Shown: positions 51,633 through 61,337, counted from the first letter of the stretch. The stretch is DNA of 64,000 bases from Bdellovibrio bacteriovorus (GCF_001592755.1 NZ_LUKF01000006.1:19254-83253), one strand, 5' to 3'. Notes: generated by a model from the letters alone, not told the origin. Numbers and translations are program-made.

Positions 51633-53300
51633 ATGGAAAAGATCTGGCTTAAACACTACCCTAAAGGAGTCTCTCCGGAAGTCGATGTTACGAAGTATTC
51701 GTCTCTTTTCGATCTTTACGAAGAGTCCATTCGCATGTTTTCTCAAAAGAAAGCATTCACGAACATGGGAGTCAGCCTCACCTTTTCTGAACTTGACCGC
51801 CAAGTTCAGATTTTTGCTTCTTTCCTACAAAACGAATTGAAATTAAAAAAAGGCGATCGCATTGCCATTCAAATGCCGAACGTCCTTCAGTTTCCGATCA
51901 TCGCTTTCGCAGCTCTTCGTTCGGGACTGACGATTGTAAATACCAATCCGCTCTACACAGCCAAAGAAATGCAGCACCAGTTCAAAGACTCGGGCGCAAA
52001 AGCCGTCGTGATTCTCGCGAACTATGCAAGTCAGTTAGAGCAAATCTTGAAAGACACACAAATTGAAAGCGTTGTGATCACTGAGATTGGTGATCTTTTC
52101 CCAACACCGAAAAGAATCCTGGTGAATTCGGTTGTGAAGTACATCAAGAAAATGGTTCCTGCTTACAATCTCCCCCAAGCCTACACATTCCGTCAGGCAC
52201 TGGAACTTGGAGCGATGAAGCCTTCACAAAAAGTAGCTTCCACTTTAGATGATATCGCATTCCTTCAATACACAGGTGGAACAACGGGTGTCGCTAAGGG
52301 CGCCATGCTTTTACATCGCAACGTGCTTGCCAATGTTTTGCAAATCCGTGATTGGATGAAACCGAAATTGCGTGAAGGTGAAGAGATTGCAATTGCGGCT
52401 CTTCCTCTTTATCATATCTTCGCCCTGACTTTAAACTGCTTGGGCCTGCTTCGTTATGGTGCAGAAAATATTCTGATCACAAATCCGCGCGACATCCCTG
52501 CTTTTATCAAAGAGATGAAAAAATCACCATTCACCGTCCTTGCGGGCGTGAATACCTTGTTCAACGCTTTGATGAACAATCCCGCCTTTACGACCATTGA
52601 TTTTTCAAAAGTGAAAATCAGCGTGGCGGGTGCGATGACTTTACAAAAACCCGTCGCCGAAAAATGGATGGAGCTAACAAAATCCGTGATCGTCGAAGGC
52701 TATGGATTGACAGAGGCTTCTCCGGTTGTCTGCTGCAACCCTATTGATGGCACAGACATCGTGGGCACCATTGGTCTTCCATTCCCAAGCACCGAGATCA
52801 AACTTCTGAACGACGACGATCAAGAAGTAGCGCCTGGCGAACCAGGTGAACTGGTGTGTAAAGGGCCTCAAGTCATGGCCGGCTACTGGAATAAACCCGA
52901 AGAGACAGAAAAAGTTCTTAAAGACGGATGGTTACGTACCGGTGACGTTGCGACAGTTGATGAAAAAGGTTTCTTTAAGATCGTGGACCGTAAAAAAGAC
53001 ATGATCCTTGTTTCTGGTTTCAACGTTTATCCGAATGAAGTGGAAGAAGCCATTGCTTCTCACCCTGGCGTTCTTGAAGTCGCGGCGATCGGCGTTCCTG
53101 ATGAGCACTCTGGAGAGATTGTAAAAGCTGTGGTTGTGAAGAAAGATCCGAATCTGACGGCAGAAGAAGTGATTGCTCACGCACGTAAGACCCTCACTGG
53201 TTACAAAACGCCTCGCCTTGTAGAGTTCAGAACGGAGCTTCCAAAAACGAACGTAGGAAAAATCCTTCGTCGTGCTTTGCGTGACACCGTAAAAGCTTAG
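51633..53300 (+). CDS. fadD: Long-chain acyl-CoA synthetase
   Basis: 555 aa, FadD length. AMP-binding signature: LQYTGGTTGVAKGAMLLHRN (P-loop), VEGYGLTEASPVVCCNP (A5 motif), WLRTGDVATVDEKGFFKIVDRKKDMILVSGFNVYPNEVEE (A7-A8 with the FACS motif) and catalytic Lys in PKTNVGKILRR (A10). Activates free fatty acids with ATP and CoA at the inner membrane, feeding the beta-oxidation genes of this window. GTGGAGGA ribosome site. Ends at a good terminator. Confidence 0.95.
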   Translation: MEKIWLKHYPKGVSPEVDVTKYSSLFDLYEESIRMFSQKKAFTNMGVSLTFSELDRQVQIFASFLQNELKLKKGDRIAIQMPNVLQFPIIAFAALRSGLTIVNTNPLYTAKEMQHQFKDSGAKAVVILANYASQLEQILKDTQIESVVITEIGDLFPTPKRILVNSVVKYIKKMVPAYNLPQAYTFRQALELGAMKPSQKVASTLDDIAFLQYTGGTTGVAKGAMLLHRNVLANVLQIRDWMKPKLREGEEIAIAALPLYHIFALTLNCLGLLRYGAENILITNPRDIPAFIKEMKKSPFTVLAGVNTLFNALMNNPAFTTIDFSKVKISVAGAMTLQKPVAEKWMELTKSVIVEGYGLTEASPVVCCNPIDGTDIVGTIGLPFPSTEIKLLNDDDQEVAPGEPGELVCKGPQVMAGYWNKPEETEKVLKDGWLRTGDVATVDEKGFFKIVDRKKDMILVSGFNVYPNEVEEAIASHPGVLEVAAIGVPDEHSGEIVKAVVVKKDPNLTAEEVIAHARKTLTGYKTPRLVEFRTELPKTNVGKILRRALRDTVKA

Positions 53301-53322
53301 TTTCAACTCAAGACTAAGAAAT

Positions 53323-53353
53323 AAAAAAGGCCGACATTGTGTCGGCCTTTTTC
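53323..53353. terminator. Terminator between fadD and HiPIP genes
   Basis: GGCCGAC (53329-53335) and GTCGGCC (53341-53347) pair around 5 nt, with A-run before and T-run after, able to serve both convergent genes. Confidence 0.9.
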
Positions 53354-53376
53354 TTTTGGAACTGCTAATTAAAAAA

Positions 53377-53754
53377 TTAAGCTTTCTTATTCCAAGAAGC
53401 ACACCAAGCATCAGCGTAAACCAGTTTACCTGCGAAGATGGTGCAAGTACCGGCTTCTTTACCGTTCTTAGTTTCTTTCTTAGCGTAGAAGCTGCACGTC
53501 GCACAGTGGTTGCCCTTCGCCTCTGGAGCTTTTTTGTAGTCTTCAATATACTTAACTGCTTTAGCGACAGAATCATTCGGATCTACCAATGGCATTCCGC
53601 CACCCGCAGCCGGAGCCGCGCCACCACGTTTTTTTTGAGCTGCTGCCGTCGAAGAGAAAACAGAGTTCAAAACAGTGGGAGCAATCACTGCTACGCCAGT
53701 AAGTTTGATAAATGCTGAAAAGAAACCGCGACGATTCATTTTGTTCTCGATCAT
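53377..53754 (-). CDS. High-potential iron-sulfur protein (HiPIP), Tat-exported
   Basis: 125 aa from the ATG at 53754 with CGGAGG upstream (a longer frame reaches 53784). Tat signal peptide with NRRGFFSAFIKLTGVAVIAP. The mature part has the four cluster Cys of HiPIP: HCATCSFYA, GTCTIFAG and DAWCASW. Electron carrier in the periplasm, serving a reductase, reaction partner unknown. An Ala/Gly/Pro-rich linker (GGAAPAAGGG) follows the signal. Convergent with fadD, divergent from the exported methyltransferase-like gene. Confidence 0.92.
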   Translation of the reverse strand: MIENKMNRRGFFSAFIKLTGVAVIAPTVLNSVFSSTAAAQKKRGGAAPAAGGGMPLVDPNDSVAKAVKYIEDYKKAPEAKGNHCATCSFYAKKETKNGKEAGTCTIFAGKLVYADAWCASWNKKA

Positions 53755-53903
53755 GTTGCCTCCGATTGGTTTTTCATTAACCAATCATATTAGCTTTCAT
53801 TTGGTTTTCAACTACTATGCGCCGCGCGCCACTTTATGTTGCACACTCTTAAAGAAGGCATAAGCCTTGAACACTTTATCGGAAAGGCTACGAAAGGAAA
53901 TTT

Positions 53904-55445
53904 ATGAGCATTTTAAAGCACTTAGGTCCACTTTTCGTGTCAATTCTTTTGACACTTAGTAGCCCCTTTTTTGCATCCGCAGAGGGTCTAGCGGCCCGTT
54001 GCGAAAGCATTTTCACAGACACGCGCTCCTTTGAAAACCTGACGAAATACGAACAGCTTTTCACTAAGGGTCGTGGCATCGAAACATACAAAGTCGTTCT
54101 AGGTAAGGACTTCTCACAAAGCCTGCAGCGTCTTTTATCCTCTCCCGATGGGCACTGGTTTGACTCTGGAGCAGGTCACGCCTTCGCGGTCAGACAAACT
54201 CTAGAAATGCCCGAGGCTAAGAACTTAACAACGACGATCGTCGCCTACGAAACATCAGCTCAAAGCACGAACAAAATGAAAGTGATTTCAGGAAGATTTT
54301 TAGAAAATATCGCCGATGCTGAAATTCCAAAAAGTCAGATCATCACTGATGTCTTCGGTCCTCTGGCCTATTCGGGTCGCCCTGACATCGTCATGCAAAA
54401 GTATTTGAACAACTTAAAGCCAGATGGAGAAATTTATATTTTCTTAGGGGCTCGTCACGAACTTTATGGCGAATTCAATAAGGTCGTCACGGCAGATGGA
54501 AAAGTTCTCAATCTTGCAGAGTGGTTACAAACTTTACCGGGAATAAAAGCGGAACTTATTAAAACTCCCAAAGTGGATGACGGAACACACTATGAAATGT
54601 GGACTATAAAAATCACGAAAACACACCCCGATGCGCAAGTACCTCTTGTTGAAATGGTGCATCTTAAAGAGGGCGCTCCGCCAGTTATGATGTTTCGTGA
54701 GACGGCTCCCGTAAAACTAAAAACACCGAATGAGCTGCAAACTCAAGCACGCCAACAACTTCGTGAAGTCACTAAGAACATCACGGCGACAGAGTTCTTA
54801 GATGCCTTCCGCGGTGGCGAGTTCCGCCATCCCCTGATTGCCAGCATTAAGAGCCTTAAGACCGAAGACCAATGGATCAACTCAAGTGAAGTCGGGCCTC
54901 AAGTTTTTTCCGGCTTGCAGAAAAAAGATTTTAACTATGAAGACACGAAGGTCTTCACGGGGCTTGCTCAGAAATTTATCCGTTGGAGATCCAAGGGGAT
55001 CAACACCGAAAAAATGCACTACACTTTAATGAACGACACTCACACAATGGCAAACCTTAAGGACATAAAACTCATTACGGATTATCACGGAGACTTTATG
55101 TCTTCGTTTATGCCAGACGTAATTTTAAAACGTTATGTCGATGCCCTTTCAAACAAAGGCGAAATTTATCTTTACTTAGGAAAAGAATACGGCGGCTTTG
55201 GTTCCGACAGCATCGTGATGACCAAGGATGGAACAAAGTTAACTTTGCGCCAGTGGGTTCGCAACATTCCCGGATTAAACACGAGCTTCTTCCGTGGCGG
55301 CTATCATTGGACCGGCGGAGAATGGACTTTCTTAAAAATCAAAATCAAAGACAGAGAAAGAATTCGAATTCCCCGTCTTAAAATGATTGGGACAACGACA
55401 TCACCGGAAGGACTTCCCCTTCCGATCTTTGAAGAAGTGATTTAG
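53904..55445 (+). CDS. Exported protein with two methyltransferase-like repeats
   Basis: 513 aa with a signal peptide (SSPFFASA-EG). Residues 70-236 resemble a Rossmann methyltransferase: GHWFDSGAGHAFAVRQTL as motif I, QIITDVFGPLAYSGRPDIVMQKYLNNLKPDGEIYIFLG as motifs IV-VI and a final HYEMWTIKIT strand. Residues about 297-482 repeat the plan (KLITDYHGDFMSSFMPDVILKRYVDALSNKGEIYLYLG; WTGGEWTFLKIKIK), with motif I degraded (QWINSSEVGPQVFSG). This is a tandem duplication in an exported protein, where S-adenosylmethionine is not expected. The function is unknown. Its stop overlaps merC by 4 bp. Confidence 0.75.
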   Translation: MSILKHLGPLFVSILLTLSSPFFASAEGLAARCESIFTDTRSFENLTKYEQLFTKGRGIETYKVVLGKDFSQSLQRLLSSPDGHWFDSGAGHAFAVRQTLEMPEAKNLTTTIVAYETSAQSTNKMKVISGRFLENIADAEIPKSQIITDVFGPLAYSGRPDIVMQKYLNNLKPDGEIYIFLGARHELYGEFNKVVTADGKVLNLAEWLQTLPGIKAELIKTPKVDDGTHYEMWTIKITKTHPDAQVPLVEMVHLKEGAPPVMMFRETAPVKLKTPNELQTQARQQLREVTKNITATEFLDAFRGGEFRHPLIASIKSLKTEDQWINSSEVGPQVFSGLQKKDFNYEDTKVFTGLAQKFIRWRSKGINTEKMHYTLMNDTHTMANLKDIKLITDYHGDFMSSFMPDVILKRYVDALSNKGEIYLYLGKEYGGFGSDSIVMTKDGTKLTLRQWVRNIPGLNTSFFRGGYHWTGGEWTFLKIKIKDRERIRIPRLKMIGTTTSPEGLPLPIFEEVI

Positions 55446-55903
55446 TGCTTATGACAAAGGCAGGCGCGGCGATTTAAGATGTGCGCGGTGATCAGGAAGA
55501 TGCTCCCTAGAATGGTGACCACGTCGTGTTCGTAAACTTCAACCCACTCATGTGGAAGAAGCGAAGCGCCGCCGACCATCGTAAGGCCCACAACACCCAA
55601 AGTAAACACCTTCATCTGATTGTGATGTTTATAACCCGACCAGAATGCAAAAAGACCCACCGGAACGACAAACAAAGCCATAACCAGGTGAACCCACTCT
55701 TGATGGAAAAATTCGCCGAGAACGGGCAAAGCTAAAACTAACAGCGGTGTTGCCAGACAATGAAGTGCGCAAAGACTGGAAAGAAAAATACCGATCTTAT
55801 CCCAACGGTCTGTTTTTTCCTCGAAAGTCGCGTGCTGTGTGTGATCCACTTCACAACAAGAATCTATTTTCATAGGTTTTTCGATGATAACTTGCTCATC
55901 CAT
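55442..55903 (-). CDS. MerC-domain membrane protein
   Basis: 153 aa. After a ~30-residue cytosolic N-terminus with a CC pair (KIDSCCEVDHTQH) come four membrane helices: IGIFLSSLCALHCLATPLLVLALPVLGEFFHQE with the MerC-type Cys and His in the first helix, FVVPVGLFAFWSGYKHH, a third helix GVVGLTMVGGASLL and a fourth ending LNRRACLCHKH. MerC proteins carry Hg(II) inward; such single-gene homologues outside mer operons are common and may handle other metals. Convergent overlap with the methyltransferase-like gene. Confidence 0.88.
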   Translation of the reverse strand: MDEQVIIEKPMKIDSCCEVDHTQHATFEEKTDRWDKIGIFLSSLCALHCLATPLLVLALPVLGEFFHQEWVHLVMALFVVPVGLFAFWSGYKHHNQMKVFTLGVVGLTMVGGASLLPHEWVEVYEHDVVTILGSIFLITAHILNRRACLCHKH

Positions 55904-55983
55904 GCGGACCGCCTTTGGTCATTTACTTTTGTCCTAAATGCAAGTCACTGTCAACTAGATCCTCTGAATCCTTCGTTTCAAAT

Positions 55984-56018
55984 AGGAAAGATGAAGAAGG
56001 TACAAGCTTCATCTTCCT
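55984..56018 (-). terminator. Stem-loop after the RND pump gene
   Basis: AGGAAAGATGAAG (55984-55996) pairs with CTTCATCTTCCT (56007-56018) with one bulged base, 27 bp past the pump stop. No T-run; may stabilise or end the transcript before merC. Confidence 0.45.
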
Positions 56019-56044
56019 ATATATGAGTCTTCCAAATGTTTGAA

Positions 56045-59000
56045 TTAAGGCTGATAACCCGTGATCTTTGCCAATTTAGCGCGGAACCACATTTTGAAGT
56101 CTTCAATAAATCCGTAAGCCGCTGGCACAATCAGAAGTGTCAGTAGCGTCGAACTCACCAGACCACCGATGATGGCAATACCCATGGATGTTCTCATCGC
56201 AGAGGCCTCATTCAGACCAATCGCGATTGGAATCATACCGGCGATCAACGCCAAGGACGTCATCAAGATCGGACGAAGACGCGTACGACAAGCTTTTAAC
56301 AAAGCCGCATTACGTTCTAAACCTTCGTGGATCAACTGATTCGTGTAATCCACAAGAAGGATCGAGTTCTTCGCCACAACTCCCAGCAAAAGAACGATAC
56401 CAATCAGCGAGAAGATATCAATCGTCTTACCAAAGATCAAAAGAGCCAAGAAGGCCCCCGTCATCGCCAAAGGCAACGCCAGCAGGATCGAGAACGGCGT
56501 GATGAAACTTTCATACAAGCTCGCAAGAACCAGATAGATGAAAGTAACACCTAGGAAAATCGCCAGAAGCATGTTTGCGATAAGCTCTTTAAAGTCGTCA
56601 GCTTGACCTTGGAATTTATAATCAATTCCTGGAGGCGGCGGAAGCTCGGTCTTGATGATTTTTTCAATCTCGGCCGAGATGGTTCCCAACGCGCCACCCT
56701 TAGCCAAGTTCCCAGAAATCTGGATGTAACGGCCTTTGTTCTGACGGTTGATCTGAGAATAACCAAATGTCTCTTCACCTTTCGCGATACGAGAAAGCGG
56801 AATCATGTTGAAGTTCGAGTTTGGCACCAAGGTCGTTGCAAACTGCGTTCGCAAGTCGCGGTACATCTCTTCAAAACGCACACGGATTTTGTAGTCGATC
56901 CCATTTTCACGGAAGATCGCCTGCTCATTACCTTCAGTGCGATTACGAAGCTCGGCCCCCGCCGTGACCGTAGAGACACCCAAGGCTTCAGATCTGGCGC
57001 GATCAAAAATCACGTGGAACTCAGGTTTACCGGAACGGAAGTTTGTATCCACGTCCACCAGACCAGGGATCTTCTTCATGCGCTCCACCAGTTTTACGGC
57101 GTAAGCGTTCAACTCTTCCAAGTTCTCCCCTTGAATATTCACGTTCAAAGGTTTTTGTCCCGAGTTCACCGCATCGATATCACCCAAGGCCACGATAGCC
57201 TCTTTATCGAACTGTTTAATTTTCTTACGAATCTCTTCTTTGTAATCCGTCGTCGACATCGAACGCTTTTTACGCTCTACCAGACGCACGAATAACATCG
57301 CTTTATTAGATTCGTTGTTTGTATTTCCAACGACCGCAAGAACCATATCGACAGCCGGGTCGTTTTCAAAGATCTTCTCTACCTTTTCCGTAAATGTGCT
57401 GGTGGCCATAAGGGAAGATCCCACTGGCATTTCGATATTCACGTTAAACTCTCCGTTATCTGGCGACGGCAGGAAAGTTTTTGGAATAAAGGCAATTGTC
57501 ACAAGTGAGCTGAAGAAAATCAAAGTACCCGCCAGCAAAATCTTTTTAGGATTTACTAGTGTGTACCTAAGACCTTTTTCATAGATATCTTCCAAACGAG
57601 TTTGGAAGCGGTCAAATGCCGAAAGCATTCTTCCGATGATGCCTGTGCCTTTATGATGCTCATTTGGGTGCGCCATATAAGCAGAAAGCATGGGTGCCAC
57701 GGTGAAAGCGTCAAACAATGAAATCAGCATCGTAAAGACGACGGTCAGACCGAACTGTTTAAAGAACTGTCCCACGATCCCTTGAAGGAATGAAATCGGA
57801 CCAAACACCGCAATAACAACCAACGTGGTTGCAATAACGGCCATCGCCACTTCTTTCGTTCCATCTAAGGCGGCATCTTTCGGTTTTTTACCCATCTCCA
57901 AGTGACGGAATATATTCTCCCGCACCACGATGGCGTCGTCGATCAAAAGACCTACAGCCAAAGAAAGAGCCAACAAGGTCATCAGGTTGATCGTAAATCC
58001 CATCGCATACATGATCACGAAACCGCCCAAAAGGGAGTTCGGAAGGGCCATCGCCGTGATAAACGTCGAACGCGCTGATCCTAAGAAGAAGAACACGACG
58101 ATCACGCAAAGAATAATACCGATGATGATAGATTCTTTCACGTCATAAACGTTTAACTGAATCGGACGAGACGTATCACGCACCAAAGAAACTTCCCCAT
58201 TGATTTTTCTTTCTTTAAGGAAGGCATTGATTTTCTGAATATTCTTATTCACGTTCTCGGCAACGGCGACCGTATTCGCTCCACGCTGCTTATAGATATT
58301 CATAAGAAGAGCTGACTTACCCTTGATACGACCCATGGTTTTTTGGTCTTCAAGACTGCGCACCACTTTACCAATATCTTGCACTAACACCGCGCGGTCG
58401 GAACCCACGAAGTTCACGTTCACTTCGGCAATCTGTTTAAGAGCATCAAACTCGCCCGAAGTTCTAAGAGTCGTTTCGTTTTGTGGATTTTCGATTTTAC
58501 CAATTGGCGTATCTTTAGACGTATCTAAAATACGCTGAGAAACTTGAAGCATCGAAATCTTGCGATCTTGTAGCTTGTTTTTATCCACGATAACGTGAAT
58601 CTCTTGTTTTCTTCCACCGAAGATATCCACCTGGCCCACGTCTTTCAAACGCTCAAACTGAGGCTTGATAGTTTCGTTGGCTAAGTCATAGGCTTGTCCT
58701 TCAGGAAGATCTGAAGTAATCGCTAATACCACAATCGGTTGATCGGCCGGGTCGAAACGGCGAATCACCGGCTCGTAAATATCCGCTGGTAAATCACGAC
58801 GAATATTTCCTAGACGGTTTCGCACCTCTTGTTCGACCTCTTTGATGTCGGTTCCTAACTGGAATTCCAACACCACGATAGCCACACCATCAAGATTGTT
58901 CGAAGTCAGAGTTTTAAGACCTGAAATACTTCCTACTTCATCTTCGATAAGCTTAGAAACTTGCTTTTCCAAATCCAAAGGAGATGCACCTGGATAAGTG

Positions 59001-59146
59001 ACTTGCACGAAAAGCACCGGGAATGTCACATCCGGAAACATATCCACGGGCATGCGCTTCAGTGAGAACGCACCAAGAATCAGCATCAAGATGACGATAC
59101 ACGAGATAAAGATGGGTCTACGAATGGATAAACTTGGTAAGTTCAT
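56045..59146 (-). CDS. RND-family efflux pump inner-membrane subunit (HAE1/AcrB type)
   Basis: 1033 aa, standard for AcrB-like pumps. Opening LPSLSIRRPIFISCIVILMLILGAFSLKRMPVDMFPDVTFPV; FPDVTFPVLFVQVTYPGASPLDLEKQV follows; helix 4 has SLAVGLLIDDAIVVREN with the proton-relay Asp pair; the second half repeats the plan (LLGVVAKNSILLVDYTNQL). About 12 membrane helices and two large periplasmic loops. Exports drugs, solvents or detergents by proton exchange, or possibly bile-salt-like prey molecules. Co-transcribed with tolC-like and tetR genes; an adaptor (HlyD/AcrA) gene is missing from the operon. Confidence 0.94.
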   Translation of the reverse strand: MNLPSLSIRRPIFISCIVILMLILGAFSLKRMPVDMFPDVTFPVLFVQVTYPGASPLDLEKQVSKLIEDEVGSISGLKTLTSNNLDGVAIVVLEFQLGTDIKEVEQEVRNRLGNIRRDLPADIYEPVIRRFDPADQPIVVLAITSDLPEGQAYDLANETIKPQFERLKDVGQVDIFGGRKQEIHVIVDKNKLQDRKISMLQVSQRILDTSKDTPIGKIENPQNETTLRTSGEFDALKQIAEVNVNFVGSDRAVLVQDIGKVVRSLEDQKTMGRIKGKSALLMNIYKQRGANTVAVAENVNKNIQKINAFLKERKINGEVSLVRDTSRPIQLNVYDVKESIIIGIILCVIVVFFFLGSARSTFITAMALPNSLLGGFVIMYAMGFTINLMTLLALSLAVGLLIDDAIVVRENIFRHLEMGKKPKDAALDGTKEVAMAVIATTLVVIAVFGPISFLQGIVGQFFKQFGLTVVFTMLISLFDAFTVAPMLSAYMAHPNEHHKGTGIIGRMLSAFDRFQTRLEDIYEKGLRYTLVNPKKILLAGTLIFFSSLVTIAFIPKTFLPSPDNGEFNVNIEMPVGSSLMATSTFTEKVEKIFENDPAVDMVLAVVGNTNNESNKAMLFVRLVERKKRSMSTTDYKEEIRKKIKQFDKEAIVALGDIDAVNSGQKPLNVNIQGENLEELNAYAVKLVERMKKIPGLVDVDTNFRSGKPEFHVIFDRARSEALGVSTVTAGAELRNRTEGNEQAIFRENGIDYKIRVRFEEMYRDLRTQFATTLVPNSNFNMIPLSRIAKGEETFGYSQINRQNKGRYIQISGNLAKGGALGTISAEIEKIIKTELPPPPGIDYKFQGQADDFKELIANMLLAIFLGVTFIYLVLASLYESFITPFSILLALPLAMTGAFLALLIFGKTIDIFSLIGIVLLLGVVAKNSILLVDYTNQLIHEGLERNAALLKACRTRLRPILMTSLALIAGMIPIAIGLNEASAMRTSMGIAIIGGLVSSTLLTLLIVPAAYGFIEDFKMWFRAKLAKITGYQP

Positions 59147-59148
59147 TC

Positions 59149-60579
59149 TTATTTCTCCTCAACGACGACAAACAGACGTCCTTGAGCCTCCATTTTTCTT
59201 TGTTCTGATTTCAATTTTGTCAAAGCCAGCTGAGCTTCTTCGGCGTCTTGCTCTGCTGTGATCACATTGGCCGTGATCGAGCGGCCTTTATTGAAAAGAT
59301 CCGCTTGCGCCTTAGCTGCCTGCAACTGAAGGCTAGAAATTTCCGTTGCTGAATCCACCCGTTTTGTCATCTCGACGTAACGACGGTTCAATTCAATCCA
59401 AGCGCTCTCACTGTCAATCATACGGCGTTCACTTTGCAGCTTCGCCGCCAAAGCGTCTTTTCGAGCGGCTCCTTGCGCCGATGATTTCACATCCGTATCG
59501 AACAGATAAACGAAGTTTAAACCGGCTTTCCACGTCGGCAGATTTGTATCGGTCCATTTCGAAGTCGCATCCGAGATGCTTTTATCTGGCTGAAAGTTAT
59601 TTGTCGCATAGGAGCCCGATAATACAAGATCGGGTCTGTAAGCATCTTCGGTTTCACGTGCCACCAAAGCCATTGCTTTCGCATTTAACGAAGCCAAGTA
59701 AGCATCAAGAGCAACCACCTTACCGTCTTTTCCATCTACCATAGATGTCAAAGGGCGCTTTTGATTGATGTCTCCGGAAATTTCCGGGAAGGCTTCTGCA
59801 TCCGTCAGCTCTAGGAAATCACGAATTTTTCTTTTCGCCGCCGCCAAGTCGTCTTCAGCCGAAACCAAAGTCAATTGTCGTGAAGCCACCAAAGCTTGTG
59901 TCGACAATAAATCAGCTCGATCACTGATCCCATCGTTCACGCGACGACGCGTCCAGTTTTCAATTCGTTTCGCTCTTTCTAAAGACGCACGACCGATTTT
60001 CAAGTTCTCTGATTGATAGATATAATCCCAATACGCCGCTTCTGCTTCAACTAAGAGCGCTTTCTTCTGAAGATCATACTTACCGACTTCCGCTTCTGTG
60101 GCCGCATCTTGGCGCTGCCAACGCAGGCGAGTGGCACGACCGAAGGCATCTCTCCACAAGGATTGACTCAAAGAAAGTCCTAAAGATCCGTAAGAGAACT
60201 TTGCAAACATAGGATTTAAAAGTGCGCCTTCATTTTCCACTTCGCTCGCTGTAGCCGTAACGGAAACAGCCGTGCCTGAAGAAAATTTCTTACCCAAACC
60301 CAATCTTAAATCTTTTGCCGTGGTTTGAGTTCCTCCGAGTTGGGCAAATTGCCCTAACGGACTTTTATCACTCAAGTAACCAACACCCGCTGTAAGTTGC
60401 GGAACAAGTTCAATATCGGCCGCCTCACGACGATCCAGCGCGGCTTCCTGGCTGGATTGATAAGACTGAAGACCTTTGTGTTTTGATTCGACTGTTTTTA
60501 AATACTCTTGCAGATTCATCGCAAAAGTTTGCGGTTGCCACATCCAAAGCAGTAAACCTACGACGGCTCCCTTTTTCAT
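59149..60579 (-). CDS. TolC-family outer-membrane channel
   Basis: 476 aa with a signal peptide (LLLWMWQPQTFA-MN). Helical tandem repeats of OMF proteins: YLKTVESKHKGLQSYQSSQEAALDRREAADIELVPQL, LLVEAEAAYWDYIYQSENLKIGRASLERAKRI, and in the second half ALAAKLQSERRMIDSESAWIELNRRYVEMTKRV and AQADLFNKGRSITANVITAEQDAEEAQLALTKLKSE. Two beta segments GGVGYLSD and SLGLSLSQSLWRDAFG would line the barrel. Two bases separate it from the pump; overlaps tetR by 4 bp. Confidence 0.92.
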   Translation of the reverse strand: MKKGAVVGLLLWMWQPQTFAMNLQEYLKTVESKHKGLQSYQSSQEAALDRREAADIELVPQLTAGVGYLSDKSPLGQFAQLGGTQTTAKDLRLGLGKKFSSGTAVSVTATASEVENEGALLNPMFAKFSYGSLGLSLSQSLWRDAFGRATRLRWQRQDAATEAEVGKYDLQKKALLVEAEAAYWDYIYQSENLKIGRASLERAKRIENWTRRRVNDGISDRADLLSTQALVASRQLTLVSAEDDLAAAKRKIRDFLELTDAEAFPEISGDINQKRPLTSMVDGKDGKVVALDAYLASLNAKAMALVARETEDAYRPDLVLSGSYATNNFQPDKSISDATSKWTDTNLPTWKAGLNFVYLFDTDVKSSAQGAARKDALAAKLQSERRMIDSESAWIELNRRYVEMTKRVDSATEISSLQLQAAKAQADLFNKGRSITANVITAEQDAEEAQLALTKLKSEQRKMEAQGRLFVVVEEK

Positions 60580-61223
60580 TTAAAAATCCCTTCTAAAAAT
60601 ATCATAGAAATCTGATCGATAAATTGTTGTCGCTGTTCCGGCATTTCATAAAGCCCGTCATTCCACGAGCAGTTGCAATCGAGCATGTTGAAATAACCCA
60701 AAATACCTTCAACCAGGCAGACAATGAAAAAACGTGGATTGATGTTTTTATTTACAATCCCCGCCTTCTGCCCTTTTAAAATAATCATTTCAATTTTTTC
60801 ACCCGAACTGATCATCATGCTTTCATGAATCTCGCGAGAAAAAGGCATCCCCGAAAGCTTTTCACGTGTCATGATTTTCGCCATCAAAGGATTTGCCGCA
60901 CGCATATCGATGATTGCATTCACGAGTGAAACAATCGCACGACGCAAAGACTTCTCACACACTTCTTCTTGCTCAAAATCGTTTACGACTTTATCGATTT
61001 GCAGGAAAATATTCTGAACGAATTCTTGAATGACAGTTTTATAGAGGCCTTCTTTGCCTCCAAAATAATAACTAATCAAGCTTAAGTTTAATCCGGATTC
61101 TCTGGCGATGTCACGAGTGCTGGTGCCGTGAAGACCTTCGTGCGCAAAGAGCACGGTCGCGGCTTCCATGATTTTCTGACGAGGCCCAAGCTCGTCTGCT
61201 GTGACGTCTTTGATGAAATTCAT
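60576..61223 (-). CDS. TetR/AcrR-family repressor of the efflux operon
   Basis: 215 aa. HTH at the N-terminus: GLHGTSTRDIARESGLNLSLISYYFGGKEGLYKTVIQEFV, the canonical TetR segment. The C-terminal ligand domain resembles the CerR/UbiC type (AIVSLVNAIIDMRAANPLMAKIMTREKLSG). First gene of the tetR-tolC-RND operon. Two tandem AATCA/TGATT dyads directly upstream are its likely operators, giving autoregulation. Confidence 0.93.
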   Translation of the reverse strand: MNFIKDVTADELGPRQKIMEAATVLFAHEGLHGTSTRDIARESGLNLSLISYYFGGKEGLYKTVIQEFVQNIFLQIDKVVNDFEQEEVCEKSLRRAIVSLVNAIIDMRAANPLMAKIMTREKLSGMPFSREIHESMMISSGEKIEMIILKGQKAGIVNKNINPRFFIVCLVEGILGYFNMLDCNCSWNDGLYEMPEQRQQFIDQISMIFLEGIFK

Positions 61224-61252
61224 GAGGACAACGGTAGTTTGTCCCTCAAATT

Positions 61253-61278
61253 AAATCAAATGATTTAATCAAATGATT
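61253..61278. promoter_or_regulatory. Tandem dyads, likely TetR operator
   Basis: AAATCA-AA-TGATTT (61253-61266) and AATCA-AA-TGATT (61267-61278) are adjacent dyads spaced about 13 bp centre to centre, 30 bp before the tetR ATG. Such a tandem layout suits two TetR dimers. Confidence 0.6.
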
Positions 61279-61313
61279 GAATTGGGTTTCAATAGTCTGT
61301 TGCAGAAAATAAA

Positions 61314-61337
61314 AAACCCTTGGCGAACCAAGGGTTT
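61314..61337 (-). terminator. Terminator of the Cys/His-rich lipoprotein gene
   Basis: AAACCCTTGG (61314-61323) and CCAAGGGTTT (61328-61337) pair perfectly around CGAA; the minus strand continues with a T-run. Confidence 0.9.
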
